64,000 bases of DNA from contig NZ_JBHUOZ010000001.1 of NCBI RefSeq assembly GCF_042686025.1, positions 186,001-250,000 of the forward strand, in the 5' to 3' direction. Positions 16,814 through 25,460 of the stretch are shown here, one piece after another. The notes beneath the pieces are model-generated. The model had not been told where the DNA came from. It saw only the letters and a list, made by a program, of their open reading frames with translations, and did no database searches. This DNA is from Terrimonas rubra. Lineage in GTDB: Bacteria; Bacteroidota; Bacteroidia; Chitinophagales; Chitinophagaceae. Made by a program: the position numbers and the translations under genes. Position 1 is the first letter of the stretch. Each line of letters starts with the position of its first letter.

Positions 16814-17554
16814 ATGAATAAACTGGCCAACAAAACAGCCATTGTTACAGGCGCATCCCGTGGACTGGGAAAAGAGATCGCATTGTTATTAGCGGCACAT
16901 GGCGCAAACGTAGTGATCAATTATGCCAATAATACCGAAGAAGCGGAGAAAGTAGCAAACAGTATCAATAATACAGGCGGACGGGCCATCGCTATCCGTG
17001 CCGATATCAGTGATGCAGCTGCGGTAACCCATCTTTTCGATCAAACCATTGAACAGTTTGGTAAAGTGAATATTGTAGTAAATAATGCCGGCATCATGAT
17101 CACCAAACCGGTGAAAGACACAACAGAAGAAGATTTTGACCAGCAGTTCCGCATTAATGTAAAAAGCGTTTTCCTTTCCATGAAGGAGGCCGCGCTAAAA
17201 ATGGCGGACCATGGCCGTATCATTAATATATCCAGTTCGGTAACCCGTTTAATGATGCCAGGTTATGCCAGCTATGCCGCCACCAAAGCAGCCGTAGAAC
17301 AGATGAGCCGGGTATTTGCCAAAGAGATCGGAGCAAAAGGTATTACGGTTAATTCCGTTTCGCCCGGGCCGTTGAACACCGAATTGTTTTTAAAAGACAA
17401 AACACCGGAGCTGGTGCAAAGGATCGCAGGCTTATCTGCTTTTAACCGCATTGGTGAAACGGAAGACATTGCGCCTGTGATCCTGTTTCTGGCCGGTGAC
17501 GAATCGCATTGGATCACGGGGCAAAATATTGGTTGCAATGGTGGTATGGCATAA
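16814..17554 (+). CDS. Short-chain dehydrogenase/reductase (SDR)
   Basis: Protein of 246 aa, classical SDR length. The cofactor motif is TGASRGLG at 13-20, NNAG at about 90-93, the catalytic Ser is at about 141 (IINISSSV), and YxxxK is Y154/K158 (SYAATKAA). The end WITGQNIGCNGGMA is typical of FabG-like and glucose-dehydrogenase-like SDRs. The Arg/Asn-rich segment after the nucleotide motif (VVINYANNTEEAEKV) suggests NADP or NAD use, and the substrate is unknown. It is probably controlled by the small AraC regulator upstream. Confidence 0.92.
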   Translation: MNKLANKTAIVTGASRGLGKEIALLLAAHGANVVINYANNTEEAEKVANSINNTGGRAIAIRADISDAAAVTHLFDQTIEQFGKVNIVVNNAGIMITKPVKDTTEEDFDQQFRINVKSVFLSMKEAALKMADHGRIINISSSVTRLMMPGYASYAATKAAVEQMSRVFAKEIGAKGITVNSVSPGPLNTELFLKDKTPELVQRIAGLSAFNRIGETEDIAPVILFLAGDESHWITGQNIGCNGGMA

Positions 17555-17655
17555 TTTTTTAATATCATTATTAAAGCCAATGTTGCCGGTTTGTTCAAGT
17601 CATGAAAAAAGCCTATTCTTGAAGATAAATAAAGGCTATCAACACAAGTAAGATC

Positions 17656-18714
17656 ATGACCCCTGACTACCCTGCTAAAAAACATTATTTAATTTTAGAC
17701 GGGTTGCGTGGTGTGGCCGCCATGGTTATTGTCATCTTCCATTTTATGGAAGTGATCATTACCGATTTTACCAAAAACATTATTGCGCATGGTTACCTGG
17801 CTGTAGACTTCTTTTTCTGTCTCTCCGGCTTTGTAATAGCCTATGCCTACGATGACCGCATGAGCACCATGCGGCTGGGCAGTTTTTTCAAACAAAGACT
17901 TAAACGTTTACACCCGCTGGTGATACTGGGTACAGTATTAGGGCTACTGGCTTTTTTATTCGATCCTTTCAGCAATGCCGCTTACGGTTACAGTTTTCTT
18001 CAAATCAGTTTATTGTTTATCACTTCCGCTCTGCTTATTCCTTACCCGGTAATGGAAGACCGGTATTTTAACCTGTTTGGATTAAATGCCCCTGCCTGGT
18101 CTTTATTCTGGGAATACGTGGCCAATATATTTTACGCATTGGTACTGGTAAAGCTCCATAAAAAATGGCTGTTACTACTGGCGTTTATCAGTGCCTTACT
18201 TATCGTGTACATTACGTATACCGCGGGTTCGCTGGTAGGCGGATGGAATGGCGAAACCTTCTGGCACGGCGGGGCAAGAATGTTGTTTTCCTTTACAGCC
18301 GGCATGTGTATTATGCGCTATGGCTTCTTTATTAAAAACCGGCTTGGGTTTGCGGGCTTATCGGTTTTACTGATCGCGGCCTTCCTGGCACCTTATAACC
18401 TGGCATCTAACCCGGTAGTAGAACCGTTTATCGTATTGATCTATTTCCCTTTTTTAATAGCCCTGGGAGCCGGTAGTATATTACCATCCAAGCAAGCGCA
18501 CATTTGCCGGTTATCGGGCAATATATCCTACCCCCTATATATCACGCACTATTTTGTTTTATGGGCATTCGGCAGCTATTACAGCACCACCAACCCATCT
18601 ACCGGAACCTTAACAATTGTCGTAATGGCTTTAATCATGTTGCAGTTGCTGGTAGCGTGGCTGGCCATGAAATATTATGACAGGCCTATCCGGAAAAAAC
18701 TCCAATATAAATAG
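17656..18714 (+). CDS. Acyltransferase family 3 membrane protein
   Basis: Protein of 352 aa with about ten membrane spans. The Acyl_transf_3 signatures are present: YLILDGLRGVAAMVIVIFHF at about 9-28 with the catalytic His, DFFFCLSGFVIAYAYDDRM at about 50-68, FFKQRLKRLHPL at about 75-86 and AWSLFWEYVANIFY at about 144-157. Members O-acylate sugars or peptidoglycan at the inner membrane. The acceptor is not evident. It is flanked by unrelated regulators and has a near-consensus -7 box upstream (TATTCTTG). Confidence 0.9.
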   Translation: MTPDYPAKKHYLILDGLRGVAAMVIVIFHFMEVIITDFTKNIIAHGYLAVDFFFCLSGFVIAYAYDDRMSTMRLGSFFKQRLKRLHPLVILGTVLGLLAFLFDPFSNAAYGYSFLQISLLFITSALLIPYPVMEDRYFNLFGLNAPAWSLFWEYVANIFYALVLVKLHKKWLLLLAFISALLIVYITYTAGSLVGGWNGETFWHGGARMLFSFTAGMCIMRYGFFIKNRLGFAGLSVLLIAAFLAPYNLASNPVVEPFIVLIYFPFLIALGAGSILPSKQAHICRLSGNISYPLYITHYFVLWAFGSYYSTTNPSTGTLTIVVMALIMLQLLVAWLAMKYYDRPIRKKLQYK

Positions 18715-18824
18715 GCAGGGATTAGCCCCTTTCCCTGTTTCCACCGTTAATAACCACCTACAACCACTAACCCCTTTATCCGGCAATTGTCGTAGTATCT
18801 TATTTATTCACCGGCATAAAAAAG

Positions 18825-18832
18825 TAAATTTG
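18825..18832 (+). promoter_or_regulatory. -7 promoter box of the second DUF6597/AraC regulator
   Basis: TAAATTTG matches TAnnTTTG exactly. It would start RNA near 18838, which argues that translation begins at the TTG at 18854 rather than at any ATG inside the acyltransferase gene. Confidence 0.5.
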
Positions 18833-18853
18833 GTGATAAAAAAATCCCGGTAT

Positions 18854-19669
18854 TTGAAATTGATCACTGCCATAAGACCTTTTTATACTCCTGTTCAACC
18901 TACCGTAAAACAAACTGCCGCAGCGGTACAATATGCCGAGTTTGTGCCTGACATCCGTTTACAACCCTTTATATATTGTTACTGGCAATTAAAAACAACC
19001 GAAACTTTACAGGAATCTTTTAATTACCGGGTAGTAGCAGATGGTTGTATAGATGTGTTTTTTGAACTGGATAACAGTAAAGAAAATTTTGTAATGGGTT
19101 TTTGTAAAAAATTCACAGAGTTCCCGCTAGATAATACTTTTAACTATTTTGGTATCCGTTTCCTCCCCACTATCTTCCCCCAGTTTTTTAAGGTAAATGC
19201 GCAGCAGTTAAGCAATCGTTTTGAAAACCTGCAGGCAGTTGTGCCGGACCTGTCTGGCTTTATCAGTAACAGGCTGCATGAGGGGCAAACCACTGCTCAG
19301 GTTACCGCCTTATTAGATGAATACCTGTTGAACATACTTGGCAGGACTGATTTTGATGATGATCCCAGGCTGTATGAAGCGCTGGGCATCATACTGAAAA
19401 ATTATGGTGTGGTAGATATTGAAAAGGATATTGACACCGGTATCAGCCAGCGCCAGTTACGTCGCTTATTTGAATATTATGTTGGCGACACACCAAAAAC
19501 CTTCAGCAAAGTGGTCCGTTTTCAAAATATATTAAGGGCTAAACCCTCCACCCAAAGCCTGCGGCAGAATAAATTGTTTTTTGATGCCGGGTATTATGAC
19601 CAGGCACACTTTATCAAGGAGTTTAAAAATTTTTATGGTGTAACTCCGGCAAAGGCCTTCGGCCGCTGA
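18854..19669 (+). CDS. AraC-family transcriptional regulator (DUF6597-type), second copy
   Basis: The frame is open from an ATG at 18677 that lies inside the acyltransferase gene. The -7 box at 18825-18832 and the conserved domain start favour a TTG at 18854 (271 aa, close to the 273 aa of the regulator at 4081-4902); a GTG at 18833 is the other choice. The N-domain has VPDIRLQPFIYCYWQLKTTE and RVVADGCIDVFFEL. The C-terminal HTH has GISQRQLRRLFEYYVGDTPKTFSKVVRFQ and YYDQAHFIKEFKNFYGVTPAKAF. It is followed after 52 bp by a secreted VOC protein, exactly as for the first copy. Confidence 0.85.
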   Translation: MKLITAIRPFYTPVQPTVKQTAAAVQYAEFVPDIRLQPFIYCYWQLKTTETLQESFNYRVVADGCIDVFFELDNSKENFVMGFCKKFTEFPLDNTFNYFGIRFLPTIFPQFFKVNAQQLSNRFENLQAVVPDLSGFISNRLHEGQTTAQVTALLDEYLLNILGRTDFDDDPRLYEALGIILKNYGVVDIEKDIDTGISQRQLRRLFEYYVGDTPKTFSKVVRFQNILRAKPSTQSLRQNKLFFDAGYYDQAHFIKEFKNFYGVTPAKAFGR

Positions 19670-19721
19670 TTATGTCCGTTTTTTACAATGTTTACGGCGT
19701 GCTTTACCGGAGCTTTGTGTT

Positions 19722-20210
19722 ATGAAAACAATGCTCATAAAACAATTAGTTTTTATATTCACCGCCCTTTGTTTAACAACAATTTGCCAGGCGCAAAATA
19801 ATTTACCTCATAAAAAATCAACAACGATGAAACTGAATGCAGGCATTATTACTGAAAAATTAGCCGCTACCAAAACGTTTTATACGGAGGTGCTGGGCTT
19901 TGGCGTAAGTTTTGAAAATGAGTTTTACCTGCTGCTGCATACTCCTGACCGCAGTGCCGAGATCAGCTTTTTATTACCCGATCACCCGAGTCAGCAACCC
20001 GTATTTCAGAAAGCTTTTCAAAACCAGGGTATGTATTTAACCATTGAAGTAGATGATGTAGATGCTTTGTATGCCCAGCTGAAGAAAAAGAAAGTACCCA
20101 TTGAGATCGACATCCGCAATGAACCCTGGGGCGACCGGCATTTCGCTATTGTGGACCCTAATGGTATTGGGATTGATATTGTGAAATATTCACCGCCCGC
20201 TGAAGAATAA
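19722..20210 (+). CDS. Secreted VOC-family (glyoxalase-fold) protein, second copy
   Basis: Protein of 162 aa. A Sec signal peptide (MLIKQLVFIFTALCLTTICQAQ) is followed by a short linker and one VOC domain from about 37 (LNAGIITEKLAATKTFYTEVLGFGVSFENEFY) to the end (GDRHFAIVDPNGIGIDIVKYS). The domain is close to bleomycin-resistance-like proteins. An internal ATG at 19827 would give a cytosolic form, but the matching build of the gene at 4973-5464 supports the exported product. It is probably regulated by the adjacent AraC protein. Confidence 0.85.
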   Translation: MKTMLIKQLVFIFTALCLTTICQAQNNLPHKKSTTMKLNAGIITEKLAATKTFYTEVLGFGVSFENEFYLLLHTPDRSAEISFLLPDHPSQQPVFQKAFQNQGMYLTIEVDDVDALYAQLKKKKVPIEIDIRNEPWGDRHFAIVDPNGIGIDIVKYSPPAEE

Positions 20211-20620
20211 TGTTTTCCCGCAGATTTGCGCAGAATAAGAGCACCGCAGATTTTCGCAGACCGATACTTCTCTGCGAAAATCTACGGGCTAAAAAAATCA
20301 TTTGTCGTATCACGTTATAAAAAAACGCAGATTATCTCAGGTCAAACACTTCTCTGCGAAAATCTGCGGTACAAATCACCGTCATCTGCGGGTTAAAAAA
20401 ATCGTTTATCGTATCTCGCTACACAAAAACCGCAGACCACCACAGATCAAATACTTCTCTGCGAAAATCTGCGGTACAAATCACCGTCATCTGCGGGTTA
20501 AAAAAATCGTTTATCGTATCTCGCTACACAAAAACCGCAGACCACCACAGATCAAATACTTCTCTGTGAAAATCTGCGGTACAAATCCACATTATCTGCG
20601 GGCTAAAAAACTATTTTACA
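20211..20620. repeat. Tandem repeat array, 105-bp unit, rich in TCTGCG(A)AAATCTGCGG
   Basis: Units beginning CTCTGCGAAAATCTGCGG start at 20352, 20457 and 20562, a period of exactly 105 bp. The copies at 20352 and 20457 are nearly identical. A shortened copy starts at 20270 and degenerate half units flank the array. Each unit contains inverted CGCAGA/TCTGCG motifs and a central AAAAAAATCGTTTATCGTATC segment. The array fills the space between convergent genes and runs to the end of the GH3 gene. Because 105 is a multiple of three, it also makes a spurious 35-residue-periodic reading frame at 20302-20703. Confidence 0.9.
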
Positions 20621-22779
20621 TTTTTCTTGATAGTAAACTTAGTCTCCAACTGTATATCGCGGGAATGGCTACCTACCTGTATGGTATAATCGCCCGGGTA
20701 TAATTTCCATTTACCCTCCTTCATATCCCATTTTTGCAATTCAGTTAACGGGATGGTGAGTCTTACTATTTTTTCATCGCCTTTTGCTATTTGTGTACGG
20801 CGGAAAGCTTTTAACTCCTGCAATGGCATACGCTCAATACCCGGATACTGAATATACAATTGTGTTACTTCATCGGCATTGTAATTACCGGTGTTCTTAA
20901 CCTTCACACTTACGGTTATACTATCCTTTAAAGAGCGTGGATTAATAACCGGCTGCTGGTTCCAGCTATATTGAAAGCGGGTATAACTTAATCCAAATCC
21001 AAAGGGGTACTGCACTTTACCATTATAATAACGGTAGGTACGGCCCTGCATATTATAACTGGCATAATCTGGCAGGTCGTTCAATGATTCATAAAAAGTA
21101 AGCGGTAAACGGCCTGCGGGCGATACGGTGCCAAACAATACATCGGCTACAGCATGTCCGCCCTGCTCACCGGGATACCAGGCTAAAATAATGGCATCAG
21201 CATAAGGTTCAATGGCTTTAATATTTACATTACTGCCAGCCGTTACCACCACTACAACGGGCTTATTTTTTTTACGCAGTTCTTTTAACAGGGCAATATG
21301 TGCCGCGGGTAATTCCAGTGACAGTTTATCTCCGCCGTTGGCTGCCAGGAAAGCATCACCCTCTTCGCCTTCATATACCGGTGTTAAACCAATAACAGCT
21401 ATGGCAATATCACTTTCACCGGCCGCCCATATACCACCAAAACGGGTAGTATCGGTAAAATCGCTGCCCTGGTCGTATTGAACGGCAACAGCGGGGCCGG
21501 CAGCCTGTGTTATACCTTCGGCAACCGTAACTATATTACCTGACATGCCATGGTAATTGGCCACCATTGGGTCCATAGCACCTGCATTGGCGCCTAATAC
21601 CATAATGGAACCATATTTTTTTATATCCAGCGGCAACAGGTTCTTATCATTTTTCAACAGCACCATACTTTGCTGTGCCGCTTTGCGTGCCAGCTGTATA
21701 TGCTGTGGCGTATGTACACTTTCTGCACCCAGCTTACCGTATACATTCTGTGCAGGGTTATCAAAAAAACCTAAACGCATCTGTGTGCGGAATAAACCGG
21801 CCAGTGCCGTATCAATATCTTTCACCGTCAGCAACCCCTGCTTCAGTGCATCCGCCAGGTTATTTTGCAACAGGTTGGAGCAATCTAAATTTACACCCGC
21901 TTTTACCGCATCTGCAGCCGCCTGTGGTTTACTATCGGTTAACTTGTGAAAGTTAACAATATCGTCAATGGCGCCGCAGTCGGTCACTACATGACCTTTG
22001 AACTGCCATTCGTTACGCAATATTTTTTGTAAAAGGGTATTGCTGGTACAACAGGGTTCATCATTTAAACGGTTGTAAGCACACATTACCGATTCCACAC
22101 CGGCATCCACCAGTTTTTTAAATGCATACAAATACGTCTCCCGCATATCTTTTTCATCGGCCCTGGCATTAAATGCATGGCGTCCGGCTTCCGGGCCGCT
22201 GTGTAAGGCAAAATGTTTGGCTGCTGCTGCTGTTTTTAAATGCCGGGGATCATTACCTTGTAACCCCTTAACAAAAGCAGTACCCATAGCGCCTGTCAGA
22301 AAAGGATCTTCGCCATAGGTTTCCTGGCCACGGCCCCAGCGAGGATCGCGGAATATATTTACATTAGGCGACCAGAAAGTTAAACCCATGTATTGTATAT
22401 GCCTGCCTGCCGCAGTGGATAAATTATACTTAGCCCTGGCTTCGGTAGAAATAGCGGTAGCCACTTCCTGTACCAGGCTGTCATTAAATGTTGCGGCCAT
22501 TCCTATTGCCTGTGGAAAAACCGTTGCCAGGCCTGCTCTTGCCACACCATGCAGCGCTTCGTTCCACCAGTTATAAGCCGGGATATTTAACCGGGGAATA
22601 GCATTGCTTTTGTAACCCAGTAAAGATATTTTCTCTTCCAGGGTTAACCTGTTCAACAGGTCGGCCACTCTTTTTTCCTGTGGTTCATGGGCATTCCGGA
22701 AAACGGGTACCTGCTGGGCACATAACCCGCTACCCAACATAAGCAATACGATCAGTAAACGTAAGTACAACATGGTCAA
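20611..22779 (-). CDS. Glycoside hydrolase family 3, beta-xylosidase/glucosidase type
   Basis: Protein of 722 aa with a signal peptide (LIVLLMLGSGLCAQQ). The GH3 N-domain spans about 40-330, with YNWWNEALHGVARAG at about 69-83, a signature of the beta-xylosidase/arabinofuranosidase branch, and the catalytic Asp at about 267 (HVVTDCGAIDDI). The GH3 C-domain spans about 370-600 (VLGANAGAMDPMVANYHG) and a fibronectin-III-like domain about 640-710. It acts in the periplasm, removing terminal beta-linked sugars. It starts 21 bp after the fucosidase gene, so the two form one unit. It could cleave xylose or glucose; the motif favours xylose. Confidence 0.93.
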   Translation of the reverse strand: MTMLYLRLLIVLLMLGSGLCAQQVPVFRNAHEPQEKRVADLLNRLTLEEKISLLGYKSNAIPRLNIPAYNWWNEALHGVARAGLATVFPQAIGMAATFNDSLVQEVATAISTEARAKYNLSTAAGRHIQYMGLTFWSPNVNIFRDPRWGRGQETYGEDPFLTGAMGTAFVKGLQGNDPRHLKTAAAAKHFALHSGPEAGRHAFNARADEKDMRETYLYAFKKLVDAGVESVMCAYNRLNDEPCCTSNTLLQKILRNEWQFKGHVVTDCGAIDDIVNFHKLTDSKPQAAADAVKAGVNLDCSNLLQNNLADALKQGLLTVKDIDTALAGLFRTQMRLGFFDNPAQNVYGKLGAESVHTPQHIQLARKAAQQSMVLLKNDKNLLPLDIKKYGSIMVLGANAGAMDPMVANYHGMSGNIVTVAEGITQAAGPAVAVQYDQGSDFTDTTRFGGIWAAGESDIAIAVIGLTPVYEGEEGDAFLAANGGDKLSLELPAAHIALLKELRKKNKPVVVVVTAGSNVNIKAIEPYADAIILAWYPGEQGGHAVADVLFGTVSPAGRLPLTFYESLNDLPDYASYNMQGRTYRYYNGKVQYPFGFGLSYTRFQYSWNQQPVINPRSLKDSITVSVKVKNTGNYNADEVTQLYIQYPGIERMPLQELKAFRRTQIAKGDEKIVRLTIPLTELQKWDMKEGKWKLYPGDYTIQVGSHSRDIQLETKFTIKKNVK

Positions 22780-22800
22780 CTTTTATTTATAGTTATTTCA

Positions 22801-24321
22801 TTAAGGCTGTTTATACAAACCTATTTCGGCCAGTACCGGTTGGGTACGGCATTGCGTAATTGACAGGCGAATTTTCTTTGCTTTCACCGGTGCAAAACGT
22901 AACAACCTTTTATACCCTACCGTGGTGCCGCTTGTTACTTTTTTCCATTCACCGCCTTGTTCAACCTCCAATACAAAATTTTCAATACGCTGTCCTTTGG
23001 CAATATTCTCCTGCAACAGTAAAACGTCAAACTCCTGTTCAACAGGCAGCGTAAAGGTAATAACAGCCGTACTATCCTTTCCGGTTGTTGTCCAGTCCGT
23101 ATCAGTCCTGCCATCAACCAGGACTTTTGCGTTTTTTCCTTTTGCCGTAATGGATGCTTTGCGTAATAAATTATGGGCAAAAGTCTGGTCCTTGAGTTTT
23201 TTCCAGCCCGTTAAACTTTTCACATCCTGTTCATGTATCAGGCCCCTGGTATCGGGCGGAATATTTAATAACAATACGCCGTTACGCCCTACAGAACTGA
23301 AATAAATATCCATTAACTTCTCCGGCGTTTTTACCTTGTTATCCTCTGCCGGGTGGTAAAACCAGCCTGGCCTGATAGATACATCGGTTTCAGCAGGATA
23401 CCATACCAGGCTTTTCGCCTTCAAAATTTTTGCCCGGCTGCCCAGGTCGTCCTCCATTAAGTTCATGGGTGCAAAGCCTGCCGCCTGTTGCGAATTGGCG
23501 GCAATTTTATCCTGTATCATTTCATCGGCAGGTAACACGCTCCATTCCGTTTCACGTCCGTAGCCCGATTCCGTACCTACCCATCTTACATCAGGGCCCA
23601 TTACGGCAATTACCGCACCGGGTTGCAGCTTCCGTATATGTGTATACCAGCGGTTATAATCGTAATACTGTTTTTTACCCGTAGGCCCTTCCCCGTTAGC
23701 ACCGTCAAACCATACTTCGTCAATACGGCCATAGTTGGTAAGCAGTTCCGTAAGCTGGTTAATAAAATAATCATTGTATCTGGCCGAATCGCCAAAGAAG
23801 GCCGAATTCCTGTCCCAGGGTGACAGGTACACGCCAAACTTAACCCCATACTCTTTACAGGCCGCAGCTACCTCTTTCACTACATCGCCCTGCCCGTTTT
23901 TCCAGGGGCTGTTTTTTACAGAGTGTTCGGTATAAGCCGATGGCCACAAACAAAATCCATCGTGGTGCTTGGCGGTTAATATCACCAGTTTAATACCGGC
24001 TTCTTTACTTACCCTCACCCATTGCCGGGCATCCAAAGCAGTGGGGTTAAATATAGCCGGGCTTTCCGAGCCATCGCCCCATTCCTTATTCGTAAACGTA
24101 TTTACACCAAAATGCAGGAAGCCGGTCAGCTCCATCTGCTGCCAGCTTAACTGTCTTGGCGAAGGGGCCACCTGTGCCGCCTTCCTTATCTTATCCGCAT
24201 CCGTATCCTGTTCATGGAACAGCACATAATTTTTATCCTGCCTGCTTTTTTGCTGGGCCTGTACTTTCATACCGCCTGTTGTTGCCAGCAAAGCCAGCGC
24301 CATTATTATTTTAGTTTTCAT
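22801..24321 (-). CDS. Alpha-L-fucosidase, GH29, with C-terminal discoidin-like domain
   Basis: Protein of 506 aa from ATG 24321; a longer frame reaches 24363, but only the shorter start gives a signal peptide at the N-terminus (MKTKIIMALALLATTGGMKVQAQ). GH29 signatures are GFLHFGVNTFTNKEWGDG, ILTAKHHDGFCLWPS and the nucleophile Asp at about 206 in IDEVWFDGANGEG. The end (about 385-505) is an F5/8-type carbohydrate-binding module (LVDGRTDTDWTTTG, KAKKIRLSITQC). It releases alpha-L-fucose from glycans in the periplasm. A terminator and a dispersed repeat separate it from the SusCD operon, so it may have its own promoter. Confidence 0.95.
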   Translation of the reverse strand: MKTKIIMALALLATTGGMKVQAQQKSRQDKNYVLFHEQDTDADKIRKAAQVAPSPRQLSWQQMELTGFLHFGVNTFTNKEWGDGSESPAIFNPTALDARQWVRVSKEAGIKLVILTAKHHDGFCLWPSAYTEHSVKNSPWKNGQGDVVKEVAAACKEYGVKFGVYLSPWDRNSAFFGDSARYNDYFINQLTELLTNYGRIDEVWFDGANGEGPTGKKQYYDYNRWYTHIRKLQPGAVIAVMGPDVRWVGTESGYGRETEWSVLPADEMIQDKIAANSQQAAGFAPMNLMEDDLGSRAKILKAKSLVWYPAETDVSIRPGWFYHPAEDNKVKTPEKLMDIYFSSVGRNGVLLLNIPPDTRGLIHEQDVKSLTGWKKLKDQTFAHNLLRKASITAKGKNAKVLVDGRTDTDWTTTGKDSTAVITFTLPVEQEFDVLLLQENIAKGQRIENFVLEVEQGGEWKKVTSGTTVGYKRLLRFAPVKAKKIRLSITQCRTQPVLAEIGLYKQP

Positions 24322-24415
24322 ACACTGTATATTTTTGCAGTACCATATTGCCTGTAAATACAAATATGCATACTATCCGGCTACAAATCAACATCCGCCG
24401 GTAGTTTAAGAAGTT

Positions 24416-24545
24416 GGGGCTGTGATCCAAAGAACATCATCCGGCTACAGTTGCGGCTGTACGCTTGTAGTGGCCGGCCTTGCCCGGTCCCTGGCGCAGG
24501 CCAGCTACCGCTTCCATCCGCCAGCCCTTCAGCTGCGGTTTCATT
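24416..24545 (+). repeat. Dispersed structured repeat, divergent copy (D)
   Basis: Starts GGGGCTGTGATCC and ends CCAGCCCTTCAGCTG, matching the ends of three other elements in this window (37101-37207, 56063-56178, 63353-63458). The interior is diverged and GC-rich. The end motifs GGGGCTG and CAGCCC can pair with each other. Confidence 0.5.
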
Positions 24546-24597
24546 ACTCATCTGTGTGCCGCTATTAAAAAAATGTAATCCGAAAAAAAATTAAAAA

Positions 24598-24655
24598 GCC
24601 GGCTGTATCAAAACCATGGCTTTTCAGCCACCGTTGCATACAACCGGCCCTGTTT
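24598..24655 (-). terminator. Terminator of the SusCD/DUF1735/DUF1573 operon
   Basis: On the minus strand, GCCGGTTGTAT (24648-24638) pairs with ATACAGCCGGC (24608-24598) with one G-U wobble, followed by a TTTTTAATTTTTTTT run. It lies just after the DUF1573 stop at 24657. Confidence 0.85.
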
Positions 24656-24656
24656 T

Positions 24657-25439
24657 TTATTTGGTTACCGCAGCTGGTTTGGCAGCCTTATTTTTAAAAT
24701 TCAGTTCGTTCAAAATCTTAACCGCTACCGGCTTAGCCAGTTTTTTATTGTTTACGTACGGGTATACTTTATACGTTATATCATCATTACCCAGGTAGGG
24801 CATGGTAAAACTAAAGCTGGTTATTCCTTTTGCCTTTGCACCTATTTTGCCGGGGTTTTTAAATAACAGGTTACCTTTGTTATCCTCCACTACAAAACCC
24901 AGGTTCATCTCCTTATCTGTTGCATTGGCGTAATGCAGTTCCATTTGTTTGGTAGTACCCGCTTTTACATAACCAAAAGCCATTACCTCCAGCCGTAAAT
25001 AAAGCCCGCTGCCAAAGTTGTAAGGATACTCATGTTCAATGGGTTTTTCGGAGGGTATAATAGTACCTTCTACCCAAACCCGGTTAAACTCCTTATCGTT
25101 ATTGCTCATCACCACTATTTCCTTGGAAAAGAAACCCGATTTATATTCCGGGTTAAAAGTAACTGTTACCTGGCCTTTTCCACCGGCCGGTACAGGCTTT
25201 TTGGAAACGGCATTACCTATACACCCGCAACCGCTGTTAATGCTGCTGATGGTAACCGGTGTATTACCATTGTTTTTAAAAACAAAAGTGTAAGACACTT
25301 TACCATTCACTTCCTTAATGGTTCCGAAACTGTGTACCCGCTTTTCAAACACAATACCTTCGGCAAGTGTTTGAGCCTGTACCCTGTTTTGAAAAATGAT
25401 ACCCAGTAATAAAAAAGCAATAAACCGTTTCATCAGCAT
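24657..25439 (-). CDS. DUF1573 secreted protein
   Basis: Protein of 260 aa with a signal peptide ending about residue 23 (QNRVQAQ). The DUF1573 signature is clear: VHSFGTIKEVNGKVSYTFVFKNNGNTPVTISSINSGCGCIGNAVSKKPVPAGGKGQVTVTFNP at about 36-97, an immunoglobulin-like domain with the characteristic CGC. A second beta-rich domain follows. DUF1573 proteins are periplasmic or surface proteins of unknown function, frequent in Bacteroidota. It is the last gene of the minus-strand glycan operon. Confidence 0.9.
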   Translation of the reverse strand: MLMKRFIAFLLLGIIFQNRVQAQTLAEGIVFEKRVHSFGTIKEVNGKVSYTFVFKNNGNTPVTISSINSGCGCIGNAVSKKPVPAGGKGQVTVTFNPEYKSGFFSKEIVVMSNNDKEFNRVWVEGTIIPSEKPIEHEYPYNFGSGLYLRLEVMAFGYVKAGTTKQMELHYANATDKEMNLGFVVEDNKGNLLFKNPGKIGAKAKGITSFSFTMPYLGNDDITYKVYPYVNNKKLAKPVAVKILNELNFKNKAAKPAAVTK

Positions 25440-25460
25440 TGTTTTACAGGTGCGCCTTTA

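Noticed and set aside
16391..17554. Possible mobile element around the AraC/SDR genes
   Set aside because: No terminal repeats, transposase or base-composition shift were seen.
20211..20620. CRISPR array
   Set aside because: Repeats are long (105 bp) and contiguous with no unique spacers, and no cas genes are in the window.
20302..20703. Open frame of 133 codons with 35-residue repeats
   Set aside because: It arises because the 105-bp noncoding tandem repeat is a multiple of three and it runs antisense into the GH3 gene; there is no start context or family match.
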